From contig JAHEBQ010000061.1 in assembly GCA_024642205.1 (NCBI GenBank), positions 1 through 38,909 of the forward strand: a stretch of 38,909 bases of DNA. Reading direction: 5' to 3'. Each line of letters begins with the position of its first letter. Position 1 is the first letter of the stretch. A program made the translations under genes and the position numbers. This DNA is from Planctomycetaceae bacterium (lineage in GTDB: Bacteria > Planctomycetota > Planctomycetia > Pirellulales > Pirellulaceae). Shown here in pieces: positions 26,155 through 34,801 of the stretch. The notes below the pieces were generated by a model. The model had not been told where the DNA came from, made no database searches, and was given only the letters and a program-made list of their open reading frames with translations.

Positions 26155-26658
26155 ATGACACACCCCGCCAATTTGCCGATCCCAACCCTGCTGGATCAGT
26201 GTTCCGTCAAACGGACTCGTGGCAGCGGACCGGGCGGACAACATCGCAACAAAGTCGAAACCGCGATCGTAATTACGCACAAACCGACCGGCGTGACGGG
26301 ACAGGCAAGTGAAAAAAGAAGCCAAAACGAAAACCTTGAAGCCGCTATTGAGCGTCTTCGCGTGAACCTGGCATTGGCAGTTCGCCACGAATCGAAGACC
26401 GAAGGCACTCCGAGCCCGCGATGGAATGCACGTGTAAAATCGAAAAAGATCCAGGTCAGCGCAAAGCACACGGATTTTCCAGCACTCCTGGCAGAGGCAC
26501 TTGACGTGACGGGGGGTTGCGGATTTGATATCGCCGCATCCGCCAAAGCACTGGCGGTCTCAACGTCTCAATTGATCAAGTTCTTCAAAACCTGCCCAGC
26601 TTCGTTCGAATTAGTCAATCGGGAACGTGAGAAACTCGGTTTAAAGCGGTTTTCCTGA
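26155..26658 (+). CDS. Short GGQ release factor-like protein
   Basis: A 167-residue protein with a class I release factor catalytic domain. The motif RTRGSGPGGQHRNKVETAI places Gly-Gly-Gln at 27-29, where the Gln promotes peptidyl-tRNA hydrolysis on the ribosome. Domains for stop-codon recognition are absent, so it resembles ArfB-type rescue proteins. It differs from E. coli ArfB in its C-terminal part: instead of only a basic unfolded tail, residues 100-165 look folded and helical, with an HTH-like pattern (AASAKALAVSTSQLIKFFK). Annotated relatives in planctomycetes are called peptide chain release factor-like. It may rescue stalled ribosomes or act on another tRNA-linked substrate. The ATG at 26155 is the natural start. 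It is a single-gene unit, convergent with the next gene. Confidence 0.85.
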   Translation: MTHPANLPIPTLLDQCSVKRTRGSGPGGQHRNKVETAIVITHKPTGVTGQASEKRSQNENLEAAIERLRVNLALAVRHESKTEGTPSPRWNARVKSKKIQVSAKHTDFPALLAEALDVTGGCGFDIAASAKALAVSTSQLIKFFKTCPASFELVNREREKLGLKRFS

Positions 26659-26774
26659 TCAAAGCAGGGACGCGATCTTCCCTCCCGGGTGCAATGGCAA
26701 CGTGCAGAACGAATCGAAGATCCGCCGGCAATTGGATCAACCCAACCGGTTGAGTCAATAATGGCGAAGCTTGA

Positions 26775-27824
26775 TCACTTGTTGCCCGCAAGCGCAAGAT
26801 TGGCATAGCAGCGCCGATTCGACAAGATTCGCTCCGCCATCGGTGTGGCAATATCTGTTGGAACGTGGATCAAGGGATAATTTTGCCCAAACAGAGAATC
26901 GGCAAATTGAACCTGAAATATCAACCGGTCCCGCCGCTCCAGGGGTTTGCCTTTGTGAAATCCCCGCGTGTCCACCGCCAGCATGGTCCCCGCCTGGCCC
27001 GTCAATTCGACCAGATCATCTGCCAAATAATGTGCGCGAACTTCCTCATCGGACAACCGGTCGTCCCTCAGCAACGCCGCTGGTTTACGCTTGTGTGAAC
27101 CACGCACATAGCAATGTGGACCCGTGTGGGTATCTACGTCGGTCAGGTAAACAAAAAATTTGACAAACTTCAAACGGTCCATGTCAAAATGATAAAGTTG
27201 AGCGGCGCGAGATTGCAATTCCTGGTTGCACGTCGGAGCGCTCCACCACATTGCCAGAATGTCGAAGACCGGATTGAACCCCAGGTAGTCCTGGGCGATC
27301 GAAAAAAAATACGGGTCCGTCGCGACTTGTTGCACGGTTTCGTTTTGGAAAAGTTCGTCCGCCAGAAACTGGTGACGAATGGACTGTGGATTGGAACGGT
27401 CAAAGATCGTTTTTTCTGTTGTCGACGACGACTCCAGCGTGACTGGCATCGCCGGATGTGTCAGGGAAAAATCAAGTAGTTTCTGACATGCCCGGGTCGG
27501 AAGCTTGCGGTCAAATACATGGAAACCGTCTCGCCGGATGGAAGAGGCAACCCGCCGAACTTCGTCGCGAGACACGTTTTCAAAAATACTCTGCGACAAA
27601 TCGGACGAGCGCTTTCGATGAAGCGCCTTGCACAAACTGCCCATCGCATCGTTGAATCGACCGTTGGTCTTTCGATAAAGTCGACGCATGCTCGAGTAGG
27701 CGCCCTGGGGCGTCATGCCACTTTTTTTGAATTCTCGGTATCCCGAAGCAAAACAGCGGAGGTCGCCGAGCGTTTCGGTTGTCGAATGCCCTACCCGTTT
27801 GGCCCAGCGTGTAACTTTACTCAT
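26775..27824 (-). CDS. PhyH-like Fe(II)/2-oxoglutarate oxygenase superfamily protein
   Basis: A 349-residue protein. The ATG at 27824, with GGAG just upstream, is preferred over a TTG at 27854. The C-terminal two thirds carries a PhyH-like core: His-X-Asp in LYHFDMDRLKF, a distal His in TRGFHKGKPL, and a following Arg pair (ERRDRLIFQV) that could hold 2-oxoglutarate. The middle block TDVDTHTGPHCYVRGSHK is characteristic of the superfamily. The N-terminal 100 residues are basic and have no known domain. It shows little similarity to the PhyH protein at 23-24 kb, so it is not a recent duplicate. Substrate unknown; cytoplasmic. It is transcribed divergently from the DUF1549 unit. Confidence 0.8.
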   Translation of the reverse strand: MSKVTRWAKRVGHSTTETLGDLRCFASGYREFKKSGMTPQGAYSSMRRLYRKTNGRFNDAMGSLCKALHRKRSSDLSQSIFENVSRDEVRRVASSIRRDGFHVFDRKLPTRACQKLLDFSLTHPAMPVTLESSSTTEKTIFDRSNPQSIRHQFLADELFQNETVQQVATDPYFFSIAQDYLGFNPVFDILAMWWSAPTCNQELQSRAAQLYHFDMDRLKFVKFFVYLTDVDTHTGPHCYVRGSHKRKPAALLRDDRLSDEEVRAHYLADDLVELTGQAGTMLAVDTRGFHKGKPLERRDRLIFQVQFADSLFGQNYPLIHVPTDIATPMAERILSNRRCYANLALAGNK

Positions 27825-28404
27825 CGCTCCAGTCCCGTGGCTCAAAACTGTCAATCAATGCTTAGAATGACATCAGCGCGGCCAACAACAAAGGCGAATT
27901 TTTGAGAACAACCGAACCGCTAGCAATTCGACCTGTTCATAGATGTCTGATCGCCTTCGACCCCGCATGGCGGTCTAACGTTCAACGGTGGCTTGTCGAA
28001 GTGGTAACAAATTCCAGAAAAGCCCAACCAGACAGTTGCAAAGCGAAATCAAAGGTTGGCACGACGTTTGCAGGAGTGTTGTTCTGGAAGTGGTTCGCTC
28101 CAGGCTGTGAAAACAGTTTGGAGCGGAATAGAGACGAGGCAGTGCTTGGGCTGTTTACTTCGGTGGACAGCCTAGGCCGCAATTGTTCGGATTTTTATTT
28201 AAAGCAGGCTGGTGGGATCCAATTCAATCCTGCCAGCCTGTTCTATTTTAATACATCAAAATTGAACAGTTGTATTATTTTGAAACACTCGATTTCTGTC
28301 GAAAATGGTTCCAAATCGAATCATTTAAAGTAATTTCGGTAACAATAGAGTATTCACTGAATGAATCAGATGGGATAGGCAGAATCCATAACCAAGGACA
28401 CGCG
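27825..28404. other. Divergent intergenic region with an orphan hairpin
   Basis: About 580 bp between the PhyH-like gene (minus) and the DUF1549 gene (plus). No gene is supported: a frame running 27902-28333 crosses the hairpin and has no protein character. The part after 28240 is clearly AT-richer than the rest and should hold the DUF1549 promoter. Confidence 0.5.
28205..28249 (+). terminator. Orphan hairpin terminator or attenuator before DUF1549 gene
   Basis: Arms 28205-28218 and 28227-28240 form a 14-bp stem with an 8-base loop, followed by TTCTATTTT. Two of the pairs are G-U in plus-strand RNA and would be A-C mismatches in the opposite RNA, so the structure belongs to a plus-strand transcript. 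No plus-strand gene precedes it, so it ends either an unannotated small RNA or a leader of the gene that follows. Confidence 0.65.
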
Positions 28405-30087
28405 ATGGGATTTCAAAAACAGGGACTTTTGGCCATTTTTGGTGCCATGACTCTGGCAACCGTTTCGATCACCATCGGATATTCGCAAACATCCAGTGTT
28501 TCGACATCGACGTCGGAGAACGATTCCCAGGTCCATCAGATCGACAAACTGGTTGAGCAGGTTTGGGCGGACTACGACCTCCAGCCTTCAAAGGAAGCAA
28601 CGGAAGGAGAATGGTGTCGTCGCGTATTCCTGGACATTATTGGTCGTGTACCGACGATCAAAGAGGCCACCGAGTTTATTTCCAGCCGGGACAAAGACAA
28701 GAAAGAGCGACTCGTCAACGCGCTATTGTATGATGACAGCTACACCGAAGAGTTCGCCCGCAACTGGACGACGATCTGGACAAATTTGTTGATTGGTCGC
28801 ACGGGCGGCAATGACAATCGATCAATGATCAGTCGGCCAGGGATGCAGAAGTATCTTCGTGACTCGTTTGCCCGCGGCAAGCCATACGACAAAATGGTAT
28901 ACGAGTTGGTAACAGCGACTGGCACGACGACGCCGGGAGATGAAGCGTTTAACGGGGCGACGAATTTTCTGATTGACAAGGTCAACGAGGAAAAAGCTTC
29001 GTTGGCGACTGCCGCAACGACCAAGATTTTTCTTGGCCTGCAAGTCCAGTGCACCCAATGCCACAACCACCCGTTTAATGACTGGAAACAGCAGAAGTAC
29101 TGGGAGATGAATGCGTTCTTTCGTCAGGTTCGCGCCTTCCGCGGCGGCGCTCGTGCCCGCGATGGAGGTGTGGCCCAACTGGTGGATCAGGATTTTGGTG
29201 GTGAAAGCCAGGGCAAATCGGAGATCTTTTACGAGATGCGAAACGGTTTGACCAAAGTGGCATATCCCGTATTCGTCGACGGGAAGGCGATCGAACAAAG
29301 TGGATTGGTCAATGTTGTCAATCGCCGTGAAGAATTGGCCAAAATGATGATCGAATCCCCGTTCCTGACGCGTTCGATGGTTAACCGGACCTGGGCTCAT
29401 TTCCTTGGCTATGGATTTACCTCGCCGGTCGACGATCTGGGTCCGCACAATGTACCCTCGAACCCGGAACTGCTGGAATTTCTCTCCGGAGAATTTCGCA
29501 GAGCTGATTTCGATTTTCGAAAACTGGTGTCCTGGATCGCGCTGAGCAGACCCTACGGGCTCTCAAGCAAACGCACCAGTAACAACGAAGGCGACGATCC
29601 GTTGCTGGGCGAGTCGCCAAAGTTCACACATTTCTACCTTCGCCAGATGGAAGCTGAACAACTCTATGAATCACTCCTGGTCGCCACACGAGCCAACGAG
29701 TCACAAGGGAGTTACGAAGAACAGGAGCAAAAGAAAAACGCGTGGCTGGGGCAGTTCAATCAGGCGTTCGGCACAGACGAAGGTGAAGAGTCCACAAACT
29801 TCAACGGTACAATCCCGCAAGTTCTGATGTTGTTCAATGGCGACATGATCAAGCAAGCCATCGATACAAAAAAAGGGAGCTTGATTGATCGACTGGCCAA
29901 TTCAGGTTTCAACTACTTGAAATGCGTCGATCAACTGTTCATGGCTGGATTGACCCGGCAGCCGACCGGCCCGGAACGAGACTTGGCAAAACAGATGTTG
30001 GCCGCACGCAAAGGTGACGCCAAAGAAGCGCTGAAAGACGTGTGGTGGGTCGTGCTGAACACCAACGAGTTCATTTTCAACCACTAA
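28405..30087 (+). CDS. DUF1549/DUF1553 (PSCyt2/PSD1) planctomycete surface or periplasmic protein
   Basis: A 560-residue exported protein. The ATG at 28405 follows AAGGA and gives a signal peptide ending near GYSQ; the open frame to 28270 lies in the AT-rich leader. The N-terminal DUF1549 domain (about residues 45-260) includes the c-type haem-like motif Cys216-Thr-Gln-Cys219-His220 in CTQCHNHPFNDW. The C-terminal DUF1553 domain spans roughly 320-545, with TRSMVNRTWAHFLG and KLVSWIALSRPYGLSS. Larger relatives also carry a PSCyt1 cytochrome domain at the N-terminus; that is absent here. The pair with a DUF1501 gene is a recurrent planctomycete unit thought to act in the periplasm, possibly in complex carbohydrate or redox processes; no reaction is proven. 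Confidence 0.93.
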   Translation: MGFQKQGLLAIFGAMTLATVSITIGYSQTSSVSTSTSENDSQVHQIDKLVEQVWADYDLQPSKEATEGEWCRRVFLDIIGRVPTIKEATEFISSRDKDKKERLVNALLYDDSYTEEFARNWTTIWTNLLIGRTGGNDNRSMISRPGMQKYLRDSFARGKPYDKMVYELVTATGTTTPGDEAFNGATNFLIDKVNEEKASLATAATTKIFLGLQVQCTQCHNHPFNDWKQQKYWEMNAFFRQVRAFRGGARARDGGVAQLVDQDFGGESQGKSEIFYEMRNGLTKVAYPVFVDGKAIEQSGLVNVVNRREELAKMMIESPFLTRSMVNRTWAHFLGYGFTSPVDDLGPHNVPSNPELLEFLSGEFRRADFDFRKLVSWIALSRPYGLSSKRTSNNEGDDPLLGESPKFTHFYLRQMEAEQLYESLLVATRANESQGSYEEQEQKKNAWLGQFNQAFGTDEGEESTNFNGTIPQVLMLFNGDMIKQAIDTKKGSLIDRLANSGFNYLKCVDQLFMAGLTRQPTGPERDLAKQMLAARKGDAKEALKDVWWVVLNTNEFIFNH

Positions 30088-30201
30088 AATCCTGGCTACC
30101 CGACCAGGTGACGCAATAATAACAGGTATTCCACCCCAATGGCTCGTCAAAGCCCGATTACAATAGACCCAACTTGTTTCTTCTCTGAAAAGGATGACGT
30201 C

Positions 30202-31470
30202 ATGAATTTTCAAACTCCGACGGGCATGAATCGACGACATTTCATGCGTCACCTCGCGGGAGCTTCCGCCTTGACCGGTACGGCTTTGGCCTTGGGAAAC
30301 ACGCTTCAGGCCAACTCGGCGAAACTGGTGAAAAACCGAAAAGCCGCAATTCTGCTTTGGATGGGTGGCGGGCCCTCCACAATGGACATTTGGGACCTGA
30401 AACCGGATTCGAACAATGGCGGACCGTTCAAACCGATTTCCACCAACGGCGATGTTCAAATTTGTGAACACATGCCAATGATGGCCAAGAACATGGACAA
30501 GTTGTCAATTGTCCGGTCGATGAGCACTCGCGAGGCTGATCACATGCGCGGCCGGTACTACATGCACACCGGTTACGTGCCCAACCCGAACGTAAAACAC
30601 CCCAGTTACGGCTCGGTCATCGCTCACGAACTGTCAGGGACTCGTGAAGATCTTGAGATTCCACCCTTCGTATCGGTAGGTGGAGACAGCGAAGGTCCCG
30701 GTTTCCTGGGAATGGCCTGGGCGCCGTTCTCGGTTAATTCAAACGGCCAGGTTCGAAACCTTGACATGGGTATTGAGCCCGATCGATTGAGCCAGCGAAT
30801 GCAGGCGCTCAAGATGATGGAGTCGGGATTCATCGACGAAAATCGTGGAATCGCAGCCGGCGAACATGCCAAGGTACTCAGCAAAACATTGAGCCTGATG
30901 ACCAGTAATCAGATGAATGCGTTCAAGGTCACCCAGGAACCAACCGACGTTCAGGAACGGTACGGGCAGACCAACTTTGGCCGGGGATGCCTGATGGCTC
31001 GGCGTCTGGTTGAAGCCGGTGTCCCGTTCGTGGAAGTCGGTCTGGGCGGCTGGGACAATCATCAGAACATTTTCCCCACATTGCAAAACCAGAAGCTGCC
31101 TGAACTCGATCGCGGTATGAGCGCCTTGATGGAAGACCTGGCACAACGTGAAATGCTCAACGATGTCGCGGTCATCTGGATGGGTGAGTTCAGCCGAACA
31201 CCGCGAATCAACGGTAACAACGGCCGCGACCATTGGGCGCGAAGTTGGAGCGCGGTTGTCGGTGGAGCCGGAATGAATTCCGGTATTGCAGTTGGAGAAA
31301 CCAACGAGGATGGCACGATGGTTGTCGGAGAGTCCCAGTCTTCTGAAGACCTGATGGCAACGGTTTGCAAGTCACTCGGAATTTCGCTCGAAACCACATT
31401 TACCAGCCAAAGCGGACGCCCCATGAAGATTGCCAATGGCGGCAAAGTGATCAAAGAGCTGATTTCCTGA
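30202..31470 (+). CDS. DUF1501 Tat-exported protein
   Basis: A 422-residue protein of the DUF1501 family, related to the alkaline phosphatase/sulfatase fold but of unknown reaction. The ATG at 30202 follows AAGGA. It opens with a twin-arginine signal, MNRRHFMRHLAGASALTG from residue 9, so it is folded before export through Tat, perhaps with a metal cofactor. Family motifs are LLWMGGGPSTMDIWDLKP near residue 50, DNHQN, then GEFSRTPRINGNNGRDHWAR near 330. It lies 114 bp after the DUF1549/DUF1553 gene with no terminator between, and a strong terminator follows, so the two form one operon and likely work together outside the cytoplasm. Confidence 0.94.
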   Translation: MNFQTPTGMNRRHFMRHLAGASALTGTALALGNTLQANSAKLVKNRKAAILLWMGGGPSTMDIWDLKPDSNNGGPFKPISTNGDVQICEHMPMMAKNMDKLSIVRSMSTREADHMRGRYYMHTGYVPNPNVKHPSYGSVIAHELSGTREDLEIPPFVSVGGDSEGPGFLGMAWAPFSVNSNGQVRNLDMGIEPDRLSQRMQALKMMESGFIDENRGIAAGEHAKVLSKTLSLMTSNQMNAFKVTQEPTDVQERYGQTNFGRGCLMARRLVEAGVPFVEVGLGGWDNHQNIFPTLQNQKLPELDRGMSALMEDLAQREMLNDVAVIWMGEFSRTPRINGNNGRDHWARSWSAVVGGAGMNSGIAVGETNEDGTMVVGESQSSEDLMATVCKSLGISLETTFTSQSGRPMKIANGGKVIKELIS

Positions 31471-32086
31471 CCAGCAATTTTCCATTCAATCTGGTGAACC
31501 GAATCGGGCCTGATTCGGTTCACCTTTTTTGCTGGCTTGATCTACTCCATGACCTGTCCCTCTGTGACTTGTTCTTTTTCCGGGATCATTGAGAGAAAAT
31601 TCTGTCGTTCTTTGAAGAAATCCCGACATGGGCGATTCGACCCGTCAATCGCAGCTAGGACATTCAATGTCGCTGGCCTGTGACAGGCCTTTGACCCTGG
31701 GGCCTCCGTGCCGCTGTTCGGTTGTACCCTTGCATGTGTCAGGTAAGCGCCACGTCCAGGATTCGCAACATCCAGTCGACTCCATTTCGAGATCGCAAAT
31801 TCTCCGGTTTTGGACAAGTCTGCCGTACCACAACTGTCCGGTCCCGGCGGCAACCACAGGCTCCCACGGCAGCACGGAAAGACTCGGGCGGCAATCGAAA
31901 GTGACGACCTGACAATTCTTGTGACTCAACTCGAAAGAGTCTCGATTGAATCTCAAGAAAAATGTTCAAGAAAGTGCTATCACAAATCGGTATAGCTGAA
32001 TCGCTTGCTTTTGGCTTAAATGCGATCGTTCAAATATCCCGCTTACTTATTCAACAACTGGTGTGTCAGGAAAGGATGCCTGTATC
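31471..32086. other. Intergenic region between DUF1501 terminator and lpxD
   Basis: About 615 bp. After the terminator at 31493-31530 there is no supported gene; overlapping short frames on both strands (31542-31969) have no protein character. A small dyad GGCCTG-TGA-CAGGCC lies at 31675-31689. The lpxD promoter should lie in the last part. Confidence 0.5.
31493..31530 (+). terminator. Strong rho-independent terminator after DUF1501 gene
   Basis: A perfect 13-bp inverted repeat (31493-31505 with 31512-31524, GGTGAACCGAATC and its complement) has a 6-base loop and is followed at once by six T (31525-31530). It begins 23 bp after the DUF1501 stop and closes the DUF1549-DUF1501 operon. Confidence 0.96.
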
Positions 32087-33139
32087 ATGATGCGATTGGG
32101 CGAGCTCTCCGAAATCGTCGGAGGCCAACTGTCGGGGCATCCCGATCTGGAAATCACCAGTGCGGCGTCCATTTCGCGGGCCGGTCCAACAGACATCACT
32201 TTCGTTTCGTCGCCGAAGTACTTTGAAGATTTCCTCCATAGCGATGCCGCCGCTGCGGTCATTGGTTTTTTTCCTGATTCCACTGAAAAACCGCACATTG
32301 TCGTGGACGATGTGACGGGAGCATTTGTTGAAATTGTCGAACGATTCAAGCCCCGGATCGATCGCCCCAGCATCGGGATCAGCCCGCGAGCCATCGTCAG
32401 CCCGACTGCGAAAATCAGCGACGACGTTTGCATTTATCCTGGCGCGGTCGTGATGGACAACGTCGAGATTGGATTTGGTTCGGTGATTTATCCGAACGTG
32501 ACGGTAATGGAAAACTGCAGAATCGGGGCTCACGTACAAATTTACCCCAACTCCGTGCTCTACGAAAACACTATCGTTGGTGACCGGGTGATCATCCACT
32601 CCGGAGCGGTTCTGGGCGCATTCGGATTCGGATATAAATCGAACACGGGGCGGCATGTCCTTTCAGCACAACTGGGCAATGTTGTCATTGGCAGCGACGT
32701 TGAAGTCGGAGCCAACACGACGATCGATCGGGGAACCTATGATTCGACGATGGTCGGCTCAGGAACCAAGATTGATAATCTCGTCATGATCGGACACAAC
32801 TGCTTGATCGGCGAGCACAACCTGCTGTGTTCGCAGGTCGGAATCGCCGGAAGCTGCAAGACTGGTGAATACGTCGTGATGGGGGGACAAGTCGGATTGG
32901 CAGATCACTTGAATATTGGATCTCATGTTGCAATCGGTGCCAAATCAGGCCTGATGCATGACGTCGAAGACAACCAGAAAGTCTTTGGCAGCCCGGCTCG
33001 TCCAGCACGAGATCAGATGCAGATCGTGGCCAGTTGCGCAAAGCTTCCCGAATTGCGAAAGACGATCAAGCAGTTGAGCCAGCGACTGGAGGAACTCGCG
33101 TTGGAACGGGATTCAACGGGCGACTCACGTGCCGCATAG
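32087..33139 (+). CDS. lpxD: UDP-3-O-(3-hydroxyacyl)glucosamine N-acyltransferase
   Basis: A 350-residue lipid A biosynthesis enzyme that adds the N-linked 3-hydroxyacyl chain from acyl-ACP to UDP-3-O-acyl-glucosamine. The ATG at 32087 follows AAAGGA; a second ATG at 32090 is in frame, and GTG 32063 is less likely. The N-terminal uridine-binding domain covers about residues 1-100. A left-handed beta-helix of hexapeptide repeats follows (IGFGSVIYPNVTV, VIGSDVEVGANTTIDRGTYD). The catalytic His lies in VMIGHNCLIGEHN. A C-terminal helix carries KLPELRKTIKQLSQRLEEL, as in other LpxD. It lies 51 bp before lpxI, with which it is probably co-transcribed. Confidence 0.96.
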   Translation: MMRLGELSEIVGGQLSGHPDLEITSAASISRAGPTDITFVSSPKYFEDFLHSDAAAAVIGFFPDSTEKPHIVVDDVTGAFVEIVERFKPRIDRPSIGISPRAIVSPTAKISDDVCIYPGAVVMDNVEIGFGSVIYPNVTVMENCRIGAHVQIYPNSVLYENTIVGDRVIIHSGAVLGAFGFGYKSNTGRHVLSAQLGNVVIGSDVEVGANTTIDRGTYDSTMVGSGTKIDNLVMIGHNCLIGEHNLLCSQVGIAGSCKTGEYVVMGGQVGLADHLNIGSHVAIGAKSGLMHDVEDNQKVFGSPARPARDQMQIVASCAKLPELRKTIKQLSQRLEELALERDSTGDSRAA

Positions 33140-33190
33140 CCAGGCCGCTGGACGGAGGTCAACTGAAGCTAGAAACGGAAATCCAAGAAC

Positions 33191-34075
33191 ATGGCTACTG
33201 AAACAAAACGGAACACCGGAGGGGCCCGGAAGGTTGGTCTGGTCGCCGGTTGGGGCCAGTTTCCAGTGCATGTCGCCCAAGCCATGATCGCCCAGGGCTA
33301 CGAAGTCCATTGTTCGGCGATCAAGGACCATGCTGATCCGGTTCTGGCCGATATTTGCGACAGCTACCAAGTATTTGGGATGGGCCGGTTAGGGGCCCAA
33401 TGTCGATTCTTGCGTCGAGCCGGTGTTACCCAAGCGACCATGGCTGGAAAAATCTTCAAAACGCTATTGTTTAAAAATAAGATCGGCTTGATCAAACACT
33501 TTCCCGACCTCGCATTCTGGCAACACTTTTATCCGATTGTGATTTCCAAAACCAAGGATCGTCGTGACGATACGTTACTCAATACCGTGGTTCAATTGTA
33601 CGCGTCCGGCGGCGTTACATTTGCCCCAGCCACTGATTTCGCCCCGGAGTTACTCGTGAAAGCAGGTGCACTGACTCGTACTCAACCCACCCAGGCTCAA
33701 CTCAAGGATATTGAATTTGGCTGGACTATGGCCAAAGAAATGGGGCGATTGGATATCGGACAAACCGTTGTCGTCAGGAACCAGGCAGTGATGGCGGTCG
33801 AAGCGATCGAAGGCACCGATGAATGCATTCGTCGTGCTGGCCAACTTTGCAATGGTGGTTTTACGGTTGTCAAAGTCGCAAAGCCGAACCAGGACATGCG
33901 CTTCGACGTTCCAACCATCGGTGTTGAAACGATTGAGACCATCGCCAGTTCCGGTGGCAAGGTACTTGTGATCGAGGCAGATCGAACGATAATACTTGAG
34001 CAAGCCAGGACAGTCAGCACAGCCGAACGACTGGGGGTTTCGCTTTACGCGTTTGACGGTGGTCGAATTCTCTGA
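33191..34075 (+). CDS. lpxI: UDP-2,3-diacylglucosamine pyrophosphatase, LpxI type
   Basis: A 294-residue DUF1009 protein. LpxI hydrolyses UDP-2,3-diacylglucosamine to lipid X (2,3-diacylglucosamine 1-phosphate) and UMP, replacing LpxH in Caulobacter and many other bacteria. Visible family motifs: VGLVAGWGQFPVHVA at the N-terminus, GAQCRFLRRAGVTQATMAGKIFK in the middle, KDRRDDTLL, and near the C-terminus AKPNQDMRFDVPTIGVETIE, the conserved KP.qD.R.D.PtiG block with the likely metal or catalytic Asp. Length matches the family. The start at 33191 is the ATG following lpxD by 51 bp. The pairing with lpxD supports a working lipid A pathway in this organism. Confidence 0.94.
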   Translation: MATETKRNTGGARKVGLVAGWGQFPVHVAQAMIAQGYEVHCSAIKDHADPVLADICDSYQVFGMGRLGAQCRFLRRAGVTQATMAGKIFKTLLFKNKIGLIKHFPDLAFWQHFYPIVISKTKDRRDDTLLNTVVQLYASGGVTFAPATDFAPELLVKAGALTRTQPTQAQLKDIEFGWTMAKEMGRLDIGQTVVVRNQAVMAVEAIEGTDECIRRAGQLCNGGFTVVKVAKPNQDMRFDVPTIGVETIETIASSGGKVLVIEADRTIILEQARTVSTAERLGVSLYAFDGGRIL

Positions 34076-34101
34076 GGAAAATCGATCCGCCTCGCGAATC
34101 A

Positions 34102-34455
34102 TCAAGCCGCTTCAGCAACAATCTGGCCCATCTGGCTGTTGAATTGTCCTCGGGTCAACACCTGATCAAACCCGGCCGTTTTGGCTTGTTGCAACAAGTC
34201 AAGATTCACGTGTTGGGCATAAGCGATCGTCAGCGGGCAAACGGAATCAGCCAGCTCTCGTACCGACCGACCCAATGATTCCACGTCCAGCCCAGGAGTC
34301 TGCAAGTCAATCAGCAAGAGATGCGGCCGATGCTCTTCGATCAACAAAATGGCTGCCTGGATCGAGTCTACGGTTTTGAGGTCGATCTTTTTTTGACGCG
34401 CATGTGAGTTCGCATTGGATGACATCATTAGGTCTGAAGTAAGAAAAACGATCAT
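34102..34455 (-). CDS. Degenerate receiver (pseudo-receiver) domain protein
   Basis: A 117-residue single-domain protein with a CheY-like pattern. The ATG at 34455 follows AAGGA at six bases, which is decisive over longer frames to 34557. Asp50 in HLLLIDLQTPGLD stands at the phospho-acceptor site. Other switch residues are lost: the N-terminal acidic pair is reduced to one Asp (TSDL), the Thr/Ser is Ala (IAYAQH), and the Lys is Arg (LTRGQF). Residues 12-23 (polar and basic) make an odd loop after strand 1. Such proteins may work without phosphorylation, as partner-binding modules. It has no output domain and is convergent with lpxI with 26 bp between stops. Confidence 0.72.
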   Translation of the reverse strand: MIVFLTSDLMMSSNANSHARQKKIDLKTVDSIQAAILLIEEHRPHLLLIDLQTPGLDVESLGRSVRELADSVCPLTIAYAQHVNLDLLQQAKTAGFDQVLTRGQFNSQMGQIVAEAA

Positions 34456-34801
34456 CAGCTGTCCTTGAACTTGCTCAGCGCTTACTCGATTAATTTTGAA
34501 AACGACGGGAACCGGCCCCCATTCGCTGGATTTTGACCCATTTAACAAACCGATCATAGACGGTAAACGTGCTCGCGATCATCTGCGAAATCAGAACCGT
34601 GTCGCTGGAACACGGGGCTCCTCGATTGCCTTAATTCGCCCGACTTGTGATAGCAATTAACTCCCCTTGTCCGGCAAAAATCCAGATTTGACAAAATCGC
34701 CCGGAAAATGCCATTGAGACAGGTTCTTGCATCTTGGTACTCTCCGCCGCCGAAGGATTCGGCTCGGATAGTTTGCCATCGTTCGGATCAAGGATGATCG
34801 A

